A DNA stretch of 64,000 nt, taken from UBA5239 sp031548025. GTDB taxonomy: Bacteria > Verrucomicrobiota > Lentisphaeria > Victivallales > Victivallaceae. The stretch lies in the NCBI GenBank assembly GCA_031548025.1, contig JAVBRM010000018.1, positions 1 to 64,000 on the forward strand, in the 5' to 3' direction. Position numbers and translations under genes: made by a program. The notes below the pieces were generated by a model. It had not been told where the DNA came from and searched no databases. It was given only the letters and a program-made list of their open reading frames with translations. Below, one piece after another: positions 53,500 through 62,032 of the stretch (positions within the stretch are counted from its first letter, which is position 1; every line of letters starts with the position of its first letter).

Positions 53500-54165
53500 T
53501 TATCTGAACATTTCTTTTTTATTATATATCGATTCGGAAAATCCTGATGCGCTGTAATCGGTCCATAACAGATTAACGGTATTTCCGGTATGCTTTTCGG
53601 CAAATTTACGTCCGCTGCCGTGGCGGTAATGGATTTGCCAGCTTGCCGAATCCGATTTTTGATAGTTGTTGGAGTGACTGAGCCCGTTGCCGCTGCTGCC
53701 TGTGATGTCGGCCATCAGGATAATCCGGCGCGGGGGGAGTGACTTGACTGTCGGATATATGCCCATCGGATCGCTTGAATATCCGGAGATGCAAGCGGCA
53801 TTGACGCCGTAATTCCGGTAATCGTTCGTACTTGGTTGAGCTGGACAATGAAAGATGCTGCCGGGCAGGTAATTGGTCGAATCAAGAGCTTCAATTTTCA
53901 TGAATTCCCGGAGTTTGACGAGGGCACTTCTGCCATTATTAGTGGAAGTGGCAGTTTCAGTTGAGGCTCCCTTCATAAAATAGCCGTCATATTCATCCGT
54001 ATAGCCGGCGGTTCCGAATCCAAGTTGCTTGAGATTGTTGATGCACTGGATGTCTTTTGCTTTGCGTCTGGCTTTGTTGAGAGCCGGCAGTAATAATGCC
54101 GCCAATATGGCGATGATAGCTATCACCACCAGCAGCTCAATAAGTGTGAATATTGGTTTTCGCAT
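53500..54165 (-). CDS. Prepilin-type N-terminal cleavage/methylation domain protein (pseudopilin)
   Basis: A 221-aa protein with leader MRKPI then FTLIELLVVIAIIAILAALL, followed by the DUF1559-like signature CINNLKQLGFGTAGYTDEYD. The C-terminal His...WTDYS segment is a degenerate form of the H-X9-DG motif, with W-T-D instead of DG. The ribosome site TAGGAGA is 10 bases before the ATG. It lies 11 bases after the regulator and 19 bases before a giant secreted hydrolase, the same arrangement as in the two plus-strand cassettes. Confidence 0.92.
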   Translation of the reverse strand: MRKPIFTLIELLVVIAIIAILAALLLPALNKARRKAKDIQCINNLKQLGFGTAGYTDEYDGYFMKGASTETATSTNNGRSALVKLREFMKIEALDSTNYLPGSIFHCPAQPSTNDYRNYGVNAACISGYSSDPMGIYPTVKSLPPRRIILMADITGSSGNGLSHSNNYQKSDSASWQIHYRHGSGRKFAEKHTGNTVNLLWTDYSASGFSESIYNKKEMFR

Positions 54166-54176
54166 ACAGACGTCTC

Positions 54177-55289
54177 CTAGATAAGTGTTGTCTTATACTC
54201 GTAGTTTTCGATGAAATTCTTTAATTTTTTATCGGTTAATTGCTTAATGACTTCGAGCTGATATCGGTTGATTTTCAGCCGCTCATCATCGGAAACCACC
54301 GCATACCTGACGGCCGGGTCCCGTATCGGCATGATTGCGCCGTCGACGATAATTTCATGCTTGCCGGCGATCAGTGGAACTTTTGACGCCCGGATGGCAT
54401 CGACCCATTGATTGGGTTTGAGTAGCCATTGCATGAAAATGGTATTAGGCTCGAAGCCGGACTGCTCGAGCTCGGCAATGGTACTCCGCATGGCTTCATT
54501 GATAGCCTCCGGAGAGGAAAATGTCGGAGTATTCATCGTAAAAAGCCGATATTGAATATTTTCCTTTTCCGCTTTGGTCTGAAAGTCCGCCATGGCTTTC
54601 TGCTGACATAAGGGAAGGGTATTGCCGTAGCGATAGATCAAAGCGATTTTTTTTCCTCCGATTTCACGGGCATGGTCAAGGGCCACATCATAATAATTTC
54701 TGGCAAAACCCAGCCGATTATAGCTCAAGTCCGGATAATCACCCTCATCGAAGTCTCCGGCGAACAGTACCGGAAACGGCAATTTCAACACTTCCTTGAT
54801 CTCGGTGTGCCTGAAACGCATGCCGACCACGACTACCGCATCGTAATGCCGGGCGGCAAGCCGCGCTATTTCATCTTTCAGCACCCGGTTTCTGTAGGTT
54901 GGCGAAGTGCTGTGGGTATAGATCGTCCTGACCAGAAAATTGATTTTCTCCGTTGTGTCGACAGAAAAAGCCAAATCGGTTATTTCCTTGACATAAGTAG
55001 TTTTGGGAGAACAGTCAAACAACAGGTACAAAACCTCGCGCGCTTCCGAATTGGAAGCGGTGGCGCTGACGAAAACTCCGCGGCGTTCCTTGCGGTAAAT
55101 CAGCCGGCGCTTTTCCAGTTCGCCCAAAGCTTGCAACACCAGCGGCTGGCTGACCGAAAACTGCTCGGCCAGATCGCGGGTTCCGCGCAGTTTCGACAGT
55201 GGGGCAATCCGGCCGGAAATGATTTCGGCTTCCAGATAATTGACAATTTCAGCCGTTCGGCTTTCTTTTCGCAAAATTGTCGATTCCAT
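54177..55289 (-). CDS. GntR-family regulator with LacI-like sensor domain
   Basis: A 370-aa protein. The winged helix (about 12-80) reads YLEAEIISGRIAPLSKLRGT, then FSVSQPLVLQALGELEKRRL and the wing RKERRGVFVS. The sensor (about 90-365) is LacI-like, with GNTLPLCQQKAMADFQTKAE as a typical segment. It begins the third cassette, followed by a pseudopilin after 11 bases. A consensus promoter and a tandem 9-10-base repeat stand just upstream, suggesting autoregulation. Confidence 0.9.
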   Translation of the reverse strand: MESTILRKESRTAEIVNYLEAEIISGRIAPLSKLRGTRDLAEQFSVSQPLVLQALGELEKRRLIYRKERRGVFVSATASNSEAREVLYLLFDCSPKTTYVKEITDLAFSVDTTEKINFLVRTIYTHSTSPTYRNRVLKDEIARLAARHYDAVVVVGMRFRHTEIKEVLKLPFPVLFAGDFDEGDYPDLSYNRLGFARNYYDVALDHAREIGGKKIALIYRYGNTLPLCQQKAMADFQTKAEKENIQYRLFTMNTPTFSSPEAINEAMRSTIAELEQSGFEPNTIFMQWLLKPNQWVDAIRASKVPLIAGKHEIIVDGAIMPIRDPAVRYAVVSDDERLKINRYQLEVIKQLTDKKLKNFIENYEYKTTLI

Positions 55290-55307
55290 TGCTTTTTTTG
55301 ACCTCTT

Positions 55308-55326
55308 TGATAATATCTGATAATAT
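55308..55326 (-). promoter_or_regulatory. Tandem direct repeat with 10-bp period, likely operator
   Basis: TGATAATAT occurs at 55308-55316 and 55318-55326 on the plus strand, overlapping the end of the -10 box for the minus-strand regulator. A protein bound here would block transcription start. Confidence 0.5.
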
Positions 55327-55353
55327 TATATTCGGAAAGAGCGGTTTTGTCAA
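55325..55353 (-). promoter_or_regulatory. Consensus promoter of the third cassette
   Basis: On the minus strand TTGACA (55353-55348) and TATAAT (55330-55325) are 17 bases apart, a perfect sigma-70 match. Such a strong promoter implies control by repression. Confidence 0.8.
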
Positions 55354-55384
55354 CCCCCAAAAGCAAGTTTTCCCGATTTTTCCT

Positions 55385-56161
55385 TTAACGCGGAAAAGAA
55401 TTGCGGCGGAAGACGGCGGGTGTCGTTCTGAGGACTTTGGTGAAGACCCGGGTAAAATGGTAACGGTCGGCAAAGCCGGTCGCTGCCGCGACTTCTTCGA
55501 TGCTCTGGTTGCTGAAATGCAGCAATTCACAGGCCAACTCAATTCGTTTACGGCGGAAATAACTCTGCGGGGACTCGTTCATCTCGGTTTTAAACAGACG
55601 GATGAAACTATTGCGTTCCAGCCCGACCCGGGCGGCTATTTCGCTGTTATTGAGCATCCGACTGCGGTTATTTGCCAGCCACTTGCATAATTCCTCGATT
55701 CGCGGGTCCGCCTGATCCGGCAGTCGAAAAATATCCTGCGGCAGTTGAAGCAGCGCGGAGCTCAGAAAGGCCATGCCGCCCAGCAGTTTGATCTGTTGGT
55801 TGTTTTCGCTGTCCGGCAGGTCGATAATTGCGCGGATTTGTGATGTCAGCAAGTCCTTGGCCGGCAGCTGGAAAATCTGTTTCGGCGGCCTGGTCCGGTC
55901 GCTGGGGTTGAAGTGGATAAAAAACTGCTCGAACGGCCGCTCGGCAAAAGTGGAAAACTCCAGATATCCGGGAATGATGTAAACGAATTCCGGAGTCATC
56001 CGAATGATGTCGTTTTTGAGCTTGAGGCAGCCGCCAATCACTGGGTTCCAGTAAAAACGCCAATATGGTGTGTATAGTCGATTCTGAATCCACGGATGGA
56101 TATTTTTCTGATATCTGCAACAATGTATTTTTAACACGGAATCAAAGGTTTCCAGAATCAT
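55385..56161 (-). CDS. AraC family transcriptional regulator
   Basis: A 258-aa protein. The N-terminal cupin-like sensing domain (about 1-145) is followed by two helix-turn-helix units (about 160-255): NNSEIAARVGLERNSFIRLF for the first and IEEVAAATGFADRYHFTRVF for the second, with the conserved TP.xFR end. It is divergent from the rhamnosidase gene, with a 9-bp inverted repeat between the two starts, so it probably activates rhamnoside use as RhaR/RhaS do. The ATG at 56161 is used because the longer frame begins with TTG and has no ribosome site. Confidence 0.9.
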   Translation of the reverse strand: MILETFDSVLKIHCCRYQKNIHPWIQNRLYTPYWRFYWNPVIGGCLKLKNDIIRMTPEFVYIIPGYLEFSTFAERPFEQFFIHFNPSDRTRPPKQIFQLPAKDLLTSQIRAIIDLPDSENNQQIKLLGGMAFLSSALLQLPQDIFRLPDQADPRIEELCKWLANNRSRMLNNSEIAARVGLERNSFIRLFKTEMNESPQSYFRRKRIELACELLHFSNQSIEEVAAATGFADRYHFTRVFTKVLRTTPAVFRRNSFPR

Positions 56162-56180
56162 AATTTTACCTGAATGTGAC

Positions 56181-56213
56181 AAATGGATACAAGTATTTAC
56201 TTAATATCCATTT
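56181..56213. promoter_or_regulatory. 9-bp inverted repeat, likely AraC-type operator
   Basis: AAATGGATA (56181-56189) and TATCCATTT (56205-56213) are perfect inverted arms 15 bases apart. They end 19 bases before a TATAAT (56233-56238) for the rhamnosidase gene, which lacks a good -35, as expected of an activator-dependent promoter. Confidence 0.6.
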
Positions 56214-56264
56214 ATTTTCGGCATATTTCAAGTATAATTCATAGCAAATCCAAGGAAAATGTCT

Positions 56265-58592
56265 ATGAATCGTCATGAAATAAAAAATCAAGTCGTCAGT
56301 TATCCCGATAATGAATTTCAATTCAGCGCCAAATGGATCACGCTGCCGGAGTTGGACCGGGAGCCGAATCAGTATTTCCGCGCTTATAAATCTTTTCTCA
56401 TCGAAGAAGTGCCGGAAAAAGCTCTGTTGCGCATTTGCGCGGATAGCTACTATCTGCTGTTCGTCAACGGCCAAAGGGTTCACTTCGGACCGGTGCGCGG
56501 TACTTGGACGGTGAATTATTTCGACACGTTGGATGTTACCGGTTTTCTGTGTAAGGGCGAAAATCGCCTCGAAGTGATGGTCCATTCGCAAATGTCGGAA
56601 ACTTTCATCGCGGTACCGGTGGAAACGGCGTTTATCCTGGAACTGCCGGGAGTGGTGAAAAGCGATGCTTCGTGGCAGGTCAGCCGGGCAGGGGAGTGGA
56701 AGCGTGATGTTGAATTTTATACGAAACAGACGGATTACATCGAATATCGGGATTTCCGCCTGACGGTGTGTGATTGGCATCCGGCGCGGGAAGTCGCCGC
56801 CGACAGTGAATTGTTGAAAAAGCGCCTGGCTCCGCGCAATGTGCCGCCCATGCGGGAATGGATTTACCAACCGGTGGAGATCGGCCATTGGCGCGAGGTG
56901 GAACCGGCTAAGTTGGAGGAGGGGATGAAAGTTTCCACTCTGGTTGACCGCGATATTCTGTTGCCGCTGTCCGCCGGACGGGTCAATGAATTTGTCATTA
57001 GCCCCGATACTGTCGGAAGCCGTGGCGTCAGCGTAATCGTCGACTTCGGCTGTGACCTGATCGGGCGGCTGGAGGCGGAACTGGAAGCCCCCGCCGGTAC
57101 AATCATCGACGTGATTTACAATGAAGAAATCTGGCAACAAAAAGGGGATCGGCTGCAGGCTGAATTGTCTGAAGGCTGGTACAATGTGGCCGACCGCTAT
57201 ATCCTGGCCGAAGGTGAAAATATCATCGGCACCCAACTTTCGGAACGCGGCTTCAAGATGGTGCAATTGACCATTCGCGATTTTCGGGAACCGGTTCGGA
57301 TCAAGGCTGTCAGGGCCATCGGCAATGAGTATCCATATCAGCATCGGGGGGCATTCCACTGCAACGATGAATTGTTGAACCGGATCATGGAGGTTTGCGT
57401 CAGGACTCTGGAAGTCTGCACGACCGATGTCTTTCTGGATTGTCCGTGGCGCGAACGGGCGTTCTGGGTCAACGATCTGATTGTGGAAAATGCGACCACG
57501 CTGGCGGCGTTCGGGGCTGGTGATGTTCACCGGAGGGCTTTTGAGCTGGCATTTTCTCAACAGCGCGACGACGGTTTTTTGCCGGGAGTCTGCCCCGCCC
57601 CGCACGGTACTCCGCGCCAAAGTGTAGTGCTGGTGCCGACCAATTTATTTATCATCACCATGCTGCAGGATTACTTACTGGCCTCCGGTGATTTCGACAC
57701 GGTCAGGAAGTATTTGCCGCAGGTTCGGCGCATTCTGGAACTTTTTGAAACTTTTGCCGATGAAAAAGGCGTGTTGACCGCGCCTGCTGACATTTGGAAT
57801 TTCTACGACTGGAGTTTTGGGCTGAACAATTACAGTTTCAACGGCTGCCGGGAGTCCATGCTCAATTATCTGTATGTTACCGGGTTGAAAACCTATGGAG
57901 AGCTCTGCGACACCTGCGGCGAGGCATATGACCGTGAAGGATGTCAGGCGAAAATCACCCGGACCATGGAGGCGGTCAAGGAATTTGTTCAGCCGGAAAA
58001 CGGCTATCTGTTGGACAATGTCCTGCTCAACGAACAGCCGACGAAACTTTCCAGCCAGCTTGCTCACGCGTTTGCCCTCCTGGCGGGTGAAACAAATGAA
58101 CACTTCAAATCCGCGATTGTCGATCCCGACATATTGTGTCCGGAACTATACTTGCATTTCTTTGTTTTCCGGGCGATGAAGCAGCTCGGCGGAAACGCGC
58201 TGGCCGACGGCCTCGAACGAATCCGCAAATATTGGGGCAAATGCGTCAACACCGGTTATCCTACGTTATACGAGGCCGGAATTCATAAATTCGGCCGGGA
58301 AGCGTTCAGGGAAGCCGGAAGTCTCTGCCATGGTTTCGGGACTGCTCCGATTGAATTTTTCCAGCGAAATATCCTGGGGGTGACGCCGTTGGAACCCGGT
58401 TACCGGGTATTCGAGTTCCAACCGAATCTTTTTGATCTGGAATACGCCTCGGGCCGCATTCCGACCCCATCCGGCGAGATCTCCGTTCATTGCGAAGGTG
58501 CAACGGCGACCCTGGAAATTCCGCCGGGCCTGACCGCCCGCTTCAATGGTCGGGATTACGAAGCAGGTACACACTCATTTGAATTGAAATAA
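56265..58592 (+). CDS. Alpha-L-rhamnosidase, glycoside hydrolase family 78
   Basis: A 775-aa cytoplasmic enzyme that releases terminal L-rhamnose. N-terminal beta domains (about 15-310) include the Bac_rhamnosid_N-like segment (YYLLFVNGQRVHFGPVRGTW). The (alpha/alpha)6 barrel (about 350-680) carries DCPWRERAFWVND (Asp392), the GH78 signature with general-acid Glu nearby, and NFYDWSFG. A C-terminal beta domain closes it. The ATG at 56265 has AAGGA at correct distance; ATG 56259 is too near it. It precedes rhamnose isomerase by 20 bases and is divergent from an AraC regulator, giving a clear rhamnose-use unit. Confidence 0.93.
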   Translation: MNRHEIKNQVVSYPDNEFQFSAKWITLPELDREPNQYFRAYKSFLIEEVPEKALLRICADSYYLLFVNGQRVHFGPVRGTWTVNYFDTLDVTGFLCKGENRLEVMVHSQMSETFIAVPVETAFILELPGVVKSDASWQVSRAGEWKRDVEFYTKQTDYIEYRDFRLTVCDWHPAREVAADSELLKKRLAPRNVPPMREWIYQPVEIGHWREVEPAKLEEGMKVSTLVDRDILLPLSAGRVNEFVISPDTVGSRGVSVIVDFGCDLIGRLEAELEAPAGTIIDVIYNEEIWQQKGDRLQAELSEGWYNVADRYILAEGENIIGTQLSERGFKMVQLTIRDFREPVRIKAVRAIGNEYPYQHRGAFHCNDELLNRIMEVCVRTLEVCTTDVFLDCPWRERAFWVNDLIVENATTLAAFGAGDVHRRAFELAFSQQRDDGFLPGVCPAPHGTPRQSVVLVPTNLFIITMLQDYLLASGDFDTVRKYLPQVRRILELFETFADEKGVLTAPADIWNFYDWSFGLNNYSFNGCRESMLNYLYVTGLKTYGELCDTCGEAYDREGCQAKITRTMEAVKEFVQPENGYLLDNVLLNEQPTKLSSQLAHAFALLAGETNEHFKSAIVDPDILCPELYLHFFVFRAMKQLGGNALADGLERIRKYWGKCVNTGYPTLYEAGIHKFGREAFREAGSLCHGFGTAPIEFFQRNILGVTPLEPGYRVFEFQPNLFDLEYASGRIPTPSGEISVHCEGATATLEIPPGLTARFNGRDYEAGTHSFELK

Positions 58593-58612
58593 TATATCAT
58601 AGAAGGAAACAG

Positions 58613-59872
58613 ATGATGAATCGGAATGATCAAGCTTATGAGATCGCCAGGGAAATATACGCCGGTTATGGCGTGAACGTTGACGAAGCCCTTGAACGTC
58701 TGGGGCGGTTTGCGCTGTCTGTCCATGCCTGGCAGGGAGATGATGTCGTGGGGTTCGAGAATATGGACCATGCCTTGACCGGCGGATGCCAGGTCACCGG
58801 CAATTATCCGGGCAGGGCGCGCAACGCCGATGAATTGCGCGGGGACCTCGATCTTGCCCTGAGCATGATCCCCGGCAAACACCGGGTTTGTCTGCAGGGG
58901 CACCAGGTCGACAAAATGTTGCCGGGTGTCGACCGCGACGGATTTACCATCGAGAATTTCCAAAGCTGGCTGGACTGGGCCGCCGGCAAGAAAATCGGTC
59001 TGGACATCGCGCCGGTATTTTATTCGCACGAGAAACTCGATCATGGTTTTTCGCTCTCGCATCCGGACCCGGCGGTTCGCCGCTTCTGGATCGATCACAG
59101 CAAGGCAATCCGGAAAATCGGCGCCGAATTCGGGAAAAAACTGGGTACTCCGGCCGTTTGCAACTTCTGGATGCCGGACGGTTTCAAGGATATTCCCGCC
59201 GACCGCTACAGCTTCCGCCGGCGGATGATCGAATCCCTCGATATTATTTTCGCCGAGGAATATTCCAAAGATTATCTGCGCGACGCCGTGGAGTCCAAGC
59301 TGTTCGGTATCGGCACCGAATCATGTACCGTAACTTCCAACGAGTTCTGTCTGCTCTATGCACAGAAACAGAATAAAATGGTCTGCTTCGATACCGGGCA
59401 TTTTCACCCGACCGAATCGGTGGCCGACAAATTATCCTCTGTGTTCGGCTTCATGGATGAGGTATTGCTGCATGTCAGCCGCGGCGTACGCTGGGACAGC
59501 GATCATGTTCTGTTGCTGAACGACGATTTGCGGGATCTGGCGCGGGAAATCGTGCACTATGATTATGCCGGCAAAGTTCATATCGGATTGGATTATTTCG
59601 ATGCCAGCATCAACCGCATTGCCGCCTGGGTCATCGGAGCCAGAAACATGCAGAAAGCGCTGCTTTCGGCACTGCTGGAACCGCGCCAAGCCATTGCCGG
59701 TTATGAAACCCAATGGGATTTTACCCGTCGCCTGGCCCTGCAGGAAGAAGCCAAGACATTGCCGTTCGGAGCGGTCTGGAATCATTATTGCCAAATTTCG
59801 GAAGTTCCGGAGAGCGACAGTTATATGACGCAAATCCGGCAATACGAGAATCAGGTCAACCCCACCCGGTAA
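58613..59872 (+). CDS. rhaA: L-rhamnose isomerase
   Basis: A 419-aa enzyme converting L-rhamnose to L-rhamnulose. Typical RhaA segments are SVHAWQGDDVVGFE (about 36-49), CLQGHQVDK, the metal-binding NFWMPDGFKDIP (about 182-193) and the later Mn-site region VCFDTGHFHPTESV (about 256-269), close to the usual 419-residue length. It lies in an operon with the rhamnosidase and is followed by a terminator. Rhamnulokinase and aldolase genes are not within the window. Confidence 0.95.
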   Translation: MMNRNDQAYEIAREIYAGYGVNVDEALERLGRFALSVHAWQGDDVVGFENMDHALTGGCQVTGNYPGRARNADELRGDLDLALSMIPGKHRVCLQGHQVDKMLPGVDRDGFTIENFQSWLDWAAGKKIGLDIAPVFYSHEKLDHGFSLSHPDPAVRRFWIDHSKAIRKIGAEFGKKLGTPAVCNFWMPDGFKDIPADRYSFRRRMIESLDIIFAEEYSKDYLRDAVESKLFGIGTESCTVTSNEFCLLYAQKQNKMVCFDTGHFHPTESVADKLSSVFGFMDEVLLHVSRGVRWDSDHVLLLNDDLRDLAREIVHYDYAGKVHIGLDYFDASINRIAAWVIGARNMQKALLSALLEPRQAIAGYETQWDFTRRLALQEEAKTLPFGAVWNHYCQISEVPESDSYMTQIRQYENQVNPTR

Positions 59873-59890
59873 ACATTTTCTCGTAAAAAT

Positions 59891-59931
59891 AAAAAAACCT
59901 CGGCGATACTTGCATATTGCCGAGGTTTTTT
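59891..59931. terminator. Bidirectional Rho-independent terminator
   Basis: CCTCGGC/GCCGAGG (59898-59904 and 59919-59925) is flanked by A7 on the left and T6 on the right. It serves both rhaA and the convergent lipoprotein gene. Confidence 0.92.
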
Positions 59932-59954
59932 CATCGCTGTTGAAAATGCGATGC

Positions 59955-60596
59955 TTATTCGAAAATATCATAATTGGTTTGGGAACCTTCCTGGATTTTG
60001 GCCATTTCCATGTTTTTGGAGGTGAATGGGATAAATACGATCGTCCAGTTGACGAATTCGGTTCTGGCCCGGACGTTTTCGATAACCCGCAATGGACGCT
60101 GGGTCTTGGAATCGAGAATGGTCAGGCTGAATTTACCCGATCCGCTGCGGATCAGGCGCTTGAACAGGGCCAGTTCCGGGATGACGATACTGAGGGTGGT
60201 TTCCGGTACCGGGATCGGCAGCGGCGGGGTACCGAGCAGAAGCTGGTCGTTTTCCGTGGCCAACGTACCGCTGATCAACCGCATGGTGATGACGGCATCC
60301 TTTTCGTCTTTGGCGATAATCATGCCGGCTTTGGCGAGATGCAGTTCAAACTGCCCTTGAACATACGGCTTATCTACTTGCGGAGCCAGATTGTTGTAAT
60401 CAATGAACACTTTTTGGCCCCGAAACTCATAGATGTCGAATTGGTCGATACAGCGTTCGACCGCCGTGGACAAGAGCATCTGCTCGACGACGTTACGGGA
60501 AGTATTGGTAATGGATGGGTTGGCGCATCCGGTTGTGTTCAATACGACAAAAGCTGCGGCTGAAGACAGCAGCAGCAATTTAAATACGTTCTTCAT
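59955..60596 (-). CDS. Lipoprotein of unknown function
   Basis: A 213-aa protein with a lipoprotein signal (about 1-24) ending LNTTGC, the Cys being the lipid-attachment residue made by Lgt. The mature part has a conserved-looking helix (NVVEQMLLSTAVERCIDQFD) and beta strands near the C terminus. No named family is recognised, though similar small lipoproteins occur in PVC genomes. It is monocistronic with a shared terminator and a TTGATT-17-TATTGT promoter (60667-60639). The upstream palindrome GTTCGAT-T-ATCGAAC (60668-60682) adjoins that -35 and may be its operator. Confidence 0.75.
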   Translation of the reverse strand: MKNVFKLLLLSSAAAFVVLNTTGCANPSITNTSRNVVEQMLLSTAVERCIDQFDIYEFRGQKVFIDYNNLAPQVDKPYVQGQFELHLAKAGMIIAKDEKDAVITMRLISGTLATENDQLLLGTPPLPIPVPETTLSIVIPELALFKRLIRSGSGKFSLTILDSKTQRPLRVIENVRARTEFVNWTIVFIPFTSKNMEMAKIQEGSQTNYDIFE

Positions 60597-60861
60597 TTAA
60601 ATTACCTGCAGTTGATATTTTATAACGATAAAGACTTTACAATATAGTTAAGATCATAAAAAATCAAGTTCGATTATCGAACAATATAGACTTTTTTCGC
60701 GTTTTTAAAATCAGACGCCTTCGGCGAACCGGTTTGAGGCTTTTTATTGCCAGTACTGATTACATTTGTAAACTTTCTTTATGTTTTTTTCAATTAACTA
60801 CTTGCTTTCATCAAAATTGGAGATATTTTTGTATTTGAAATAACCAAAGGTAGCAGGCAAT

Positions 60862-61455
60862 ATGACAAGCAAAAAAGTCCAATCCGGTAAAAAGTCCAGG
60901 TTGAAAAAACTTCTGATTCCGTTGGCCGTTCTGGTGCCGTTATTAATCATACTGGGAGTGGTTTGTTTGATGACGCAGCGCGAGCCGCTGACCTCGAAAG
61001 AAATCCTGGCCAAGAAAGAATGGAAGGAAAGCGAGTTGAAAGATGCCATTTCCCGGACCATGCAGATTCAGACTGATCGCGATTCACGCAAGGAAATCAC
61101 GAAACACCTGAATGCCCAGTTGAAGAAACTGCCGCCGGAAAAGCAGTCGGAAATCCGTGTCGCCGCGATCAGCGACGCCATGAGCAAAAGTCTTGATCAG
61201 TTGCGGGAACTGCCCGAAAATGAACGCGCCCGAATCATTAAGCGGATGGACGAGCAAGCTACCCGCAACCTGGACCGGGTCGGTAAAATGTCCAGCAAGG
61301 AGCGCAAAGAATTTCGGGAGCGCCACGCTTCCAGTGAAGCCAAGGGCGTCGCTACCGAGGCCAACCGTATCGTCATTACCAAAATGACCCCGGAAGAACG
61401 CCGGGATTTCAATCCGATCATCGAAAAATGGTTGCATACCCTGAGGGAGATGTAA
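60862..61455 (+). CDS. Membrane-anchored helical protein of unknown function
   Basis: A 197-aa protein with one membrane helix (about 20-41) after a basic start, then a long, mainly helical, highly charged region (LRELPENERARIIKRMDEQA, then RNLDRVGKMSSKERKEFRER). No family is recognised. It precedes the pseudopilin gene with one base between stop and start, and then an ABC exporter, so it probably belongs to that transport unit. Its start has AAAGG 14 bases upstream with a second, AGCAGG, nearer. Confidence 0.6.
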   Translation: MTSKKVQSGKKSRLKKLLIPLAVLVPLLIILGVVCLMTQREPLTSKEILAKKEWKESELKDAISRTMQIQTDRDSRKEITKHLNAQLKKLPPEKQSEIRVAAISDAMSKSLDQLRELPENERARIIKRMDEQATRNLDRVGKMSSKERKEFRERHASSEAKGVATEANRIVITKMTPEERRDFNPIIEKWLHTLREM

Positions 61456-61456
61456 A

Positions 61457-62032
61457 ATGAAGAATCGTAATTTCACTCTTATTGAACTCCTGGTGGTGAT
61501 CGGGATCATTGCGATATTGGCGGCGCTGTTGCTGCCGGCGTTGGAGCGTAGCCGGACCGCCGCCCGCAAGGCCTCATGTTCCGGTAACCTCAAGCAGTTG
61601 GGGCTGGCCTTGAATATGTATGCCGACAATTACAACTTCGTCCTTCCGGTTTGCAAGCCCTTGACCTCGACTTCCAAAATTGACGGCGTAGTGGTGGAGG
61701 AAAGCTTCATCGATCCATCGAGCCTGATGGGGTCGAGTTATCCGACGTTGCCGGAGGCGCTTAAGCCTTATGTCGGCGAATCCAAGGTTTTTCACTGCCC
61801 CGGAGAAACCGATCAGTATTATTTCAAGAATTACGGTTCCAGCTACGAGTGGAATTATTTCCTGAACGGGCGGCGTGTCGATGAAAAAACGTATCGCCTG
61901 ACCCCCTATAACATGAAAGACCCGGTATTCATGATGGATGCGAAAAACTTCCACGGCAAGGGCGAGAAAGGAAAAAATTACCTTTACGAGAACAGCACAA
62001 TCCTCGATTACGTGAAAACGGAGATGCTTTAA
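61457..62032 (+). CDS. Prepilin-type N-terminal cleavage/methylation domain protein (pseudopilin)
   Basis: A 191-aa protein starting MKNRN then FTLIELLVVIGIIAILAALL. CSGNLKQLGLALNMYADNYN follows, and the conserved FHCPGETDQ region is near residue 114. It ends PVFMMDAKNFHGKGEKG and lacks a clear H-X9-DG motif. Unlike the three cassette pseudopilins, it sits between a helical membrane protein and an ABC exporter. Its stop overlaps the ATP-binding gene start (TAATG). Confidence 0.9.
   Translation: MKNRNFTLIELLVVIGIIAILAALLLPALERSRTAARKASCSGNLKQLGLALNMYADNYNFVLPVCKPLTSTSKIDGVVVEESFIDPSSLMGSSYPTLPEALKPYVGESKVFHCPGETDQYYFKNYGSSYEWNYFLNGRRVDEKTYRLTPYNMKDPVFMMDAKNFHGKGEKGKNYLYENSTILDYVKTEML

Noticed and set aside
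56166..57620. Minus-strand open frame of 484 codons
   Set aside because: Antisense to the rhamnosidase gene and overlapping the AraC gene start; no domain or ribosome site.
60710..60760. Hairpin CGCCTTCGGCG near a T-rich stretch as terminator
   Set aside because: The T run does not follow the stem directly, and no gene ends there.
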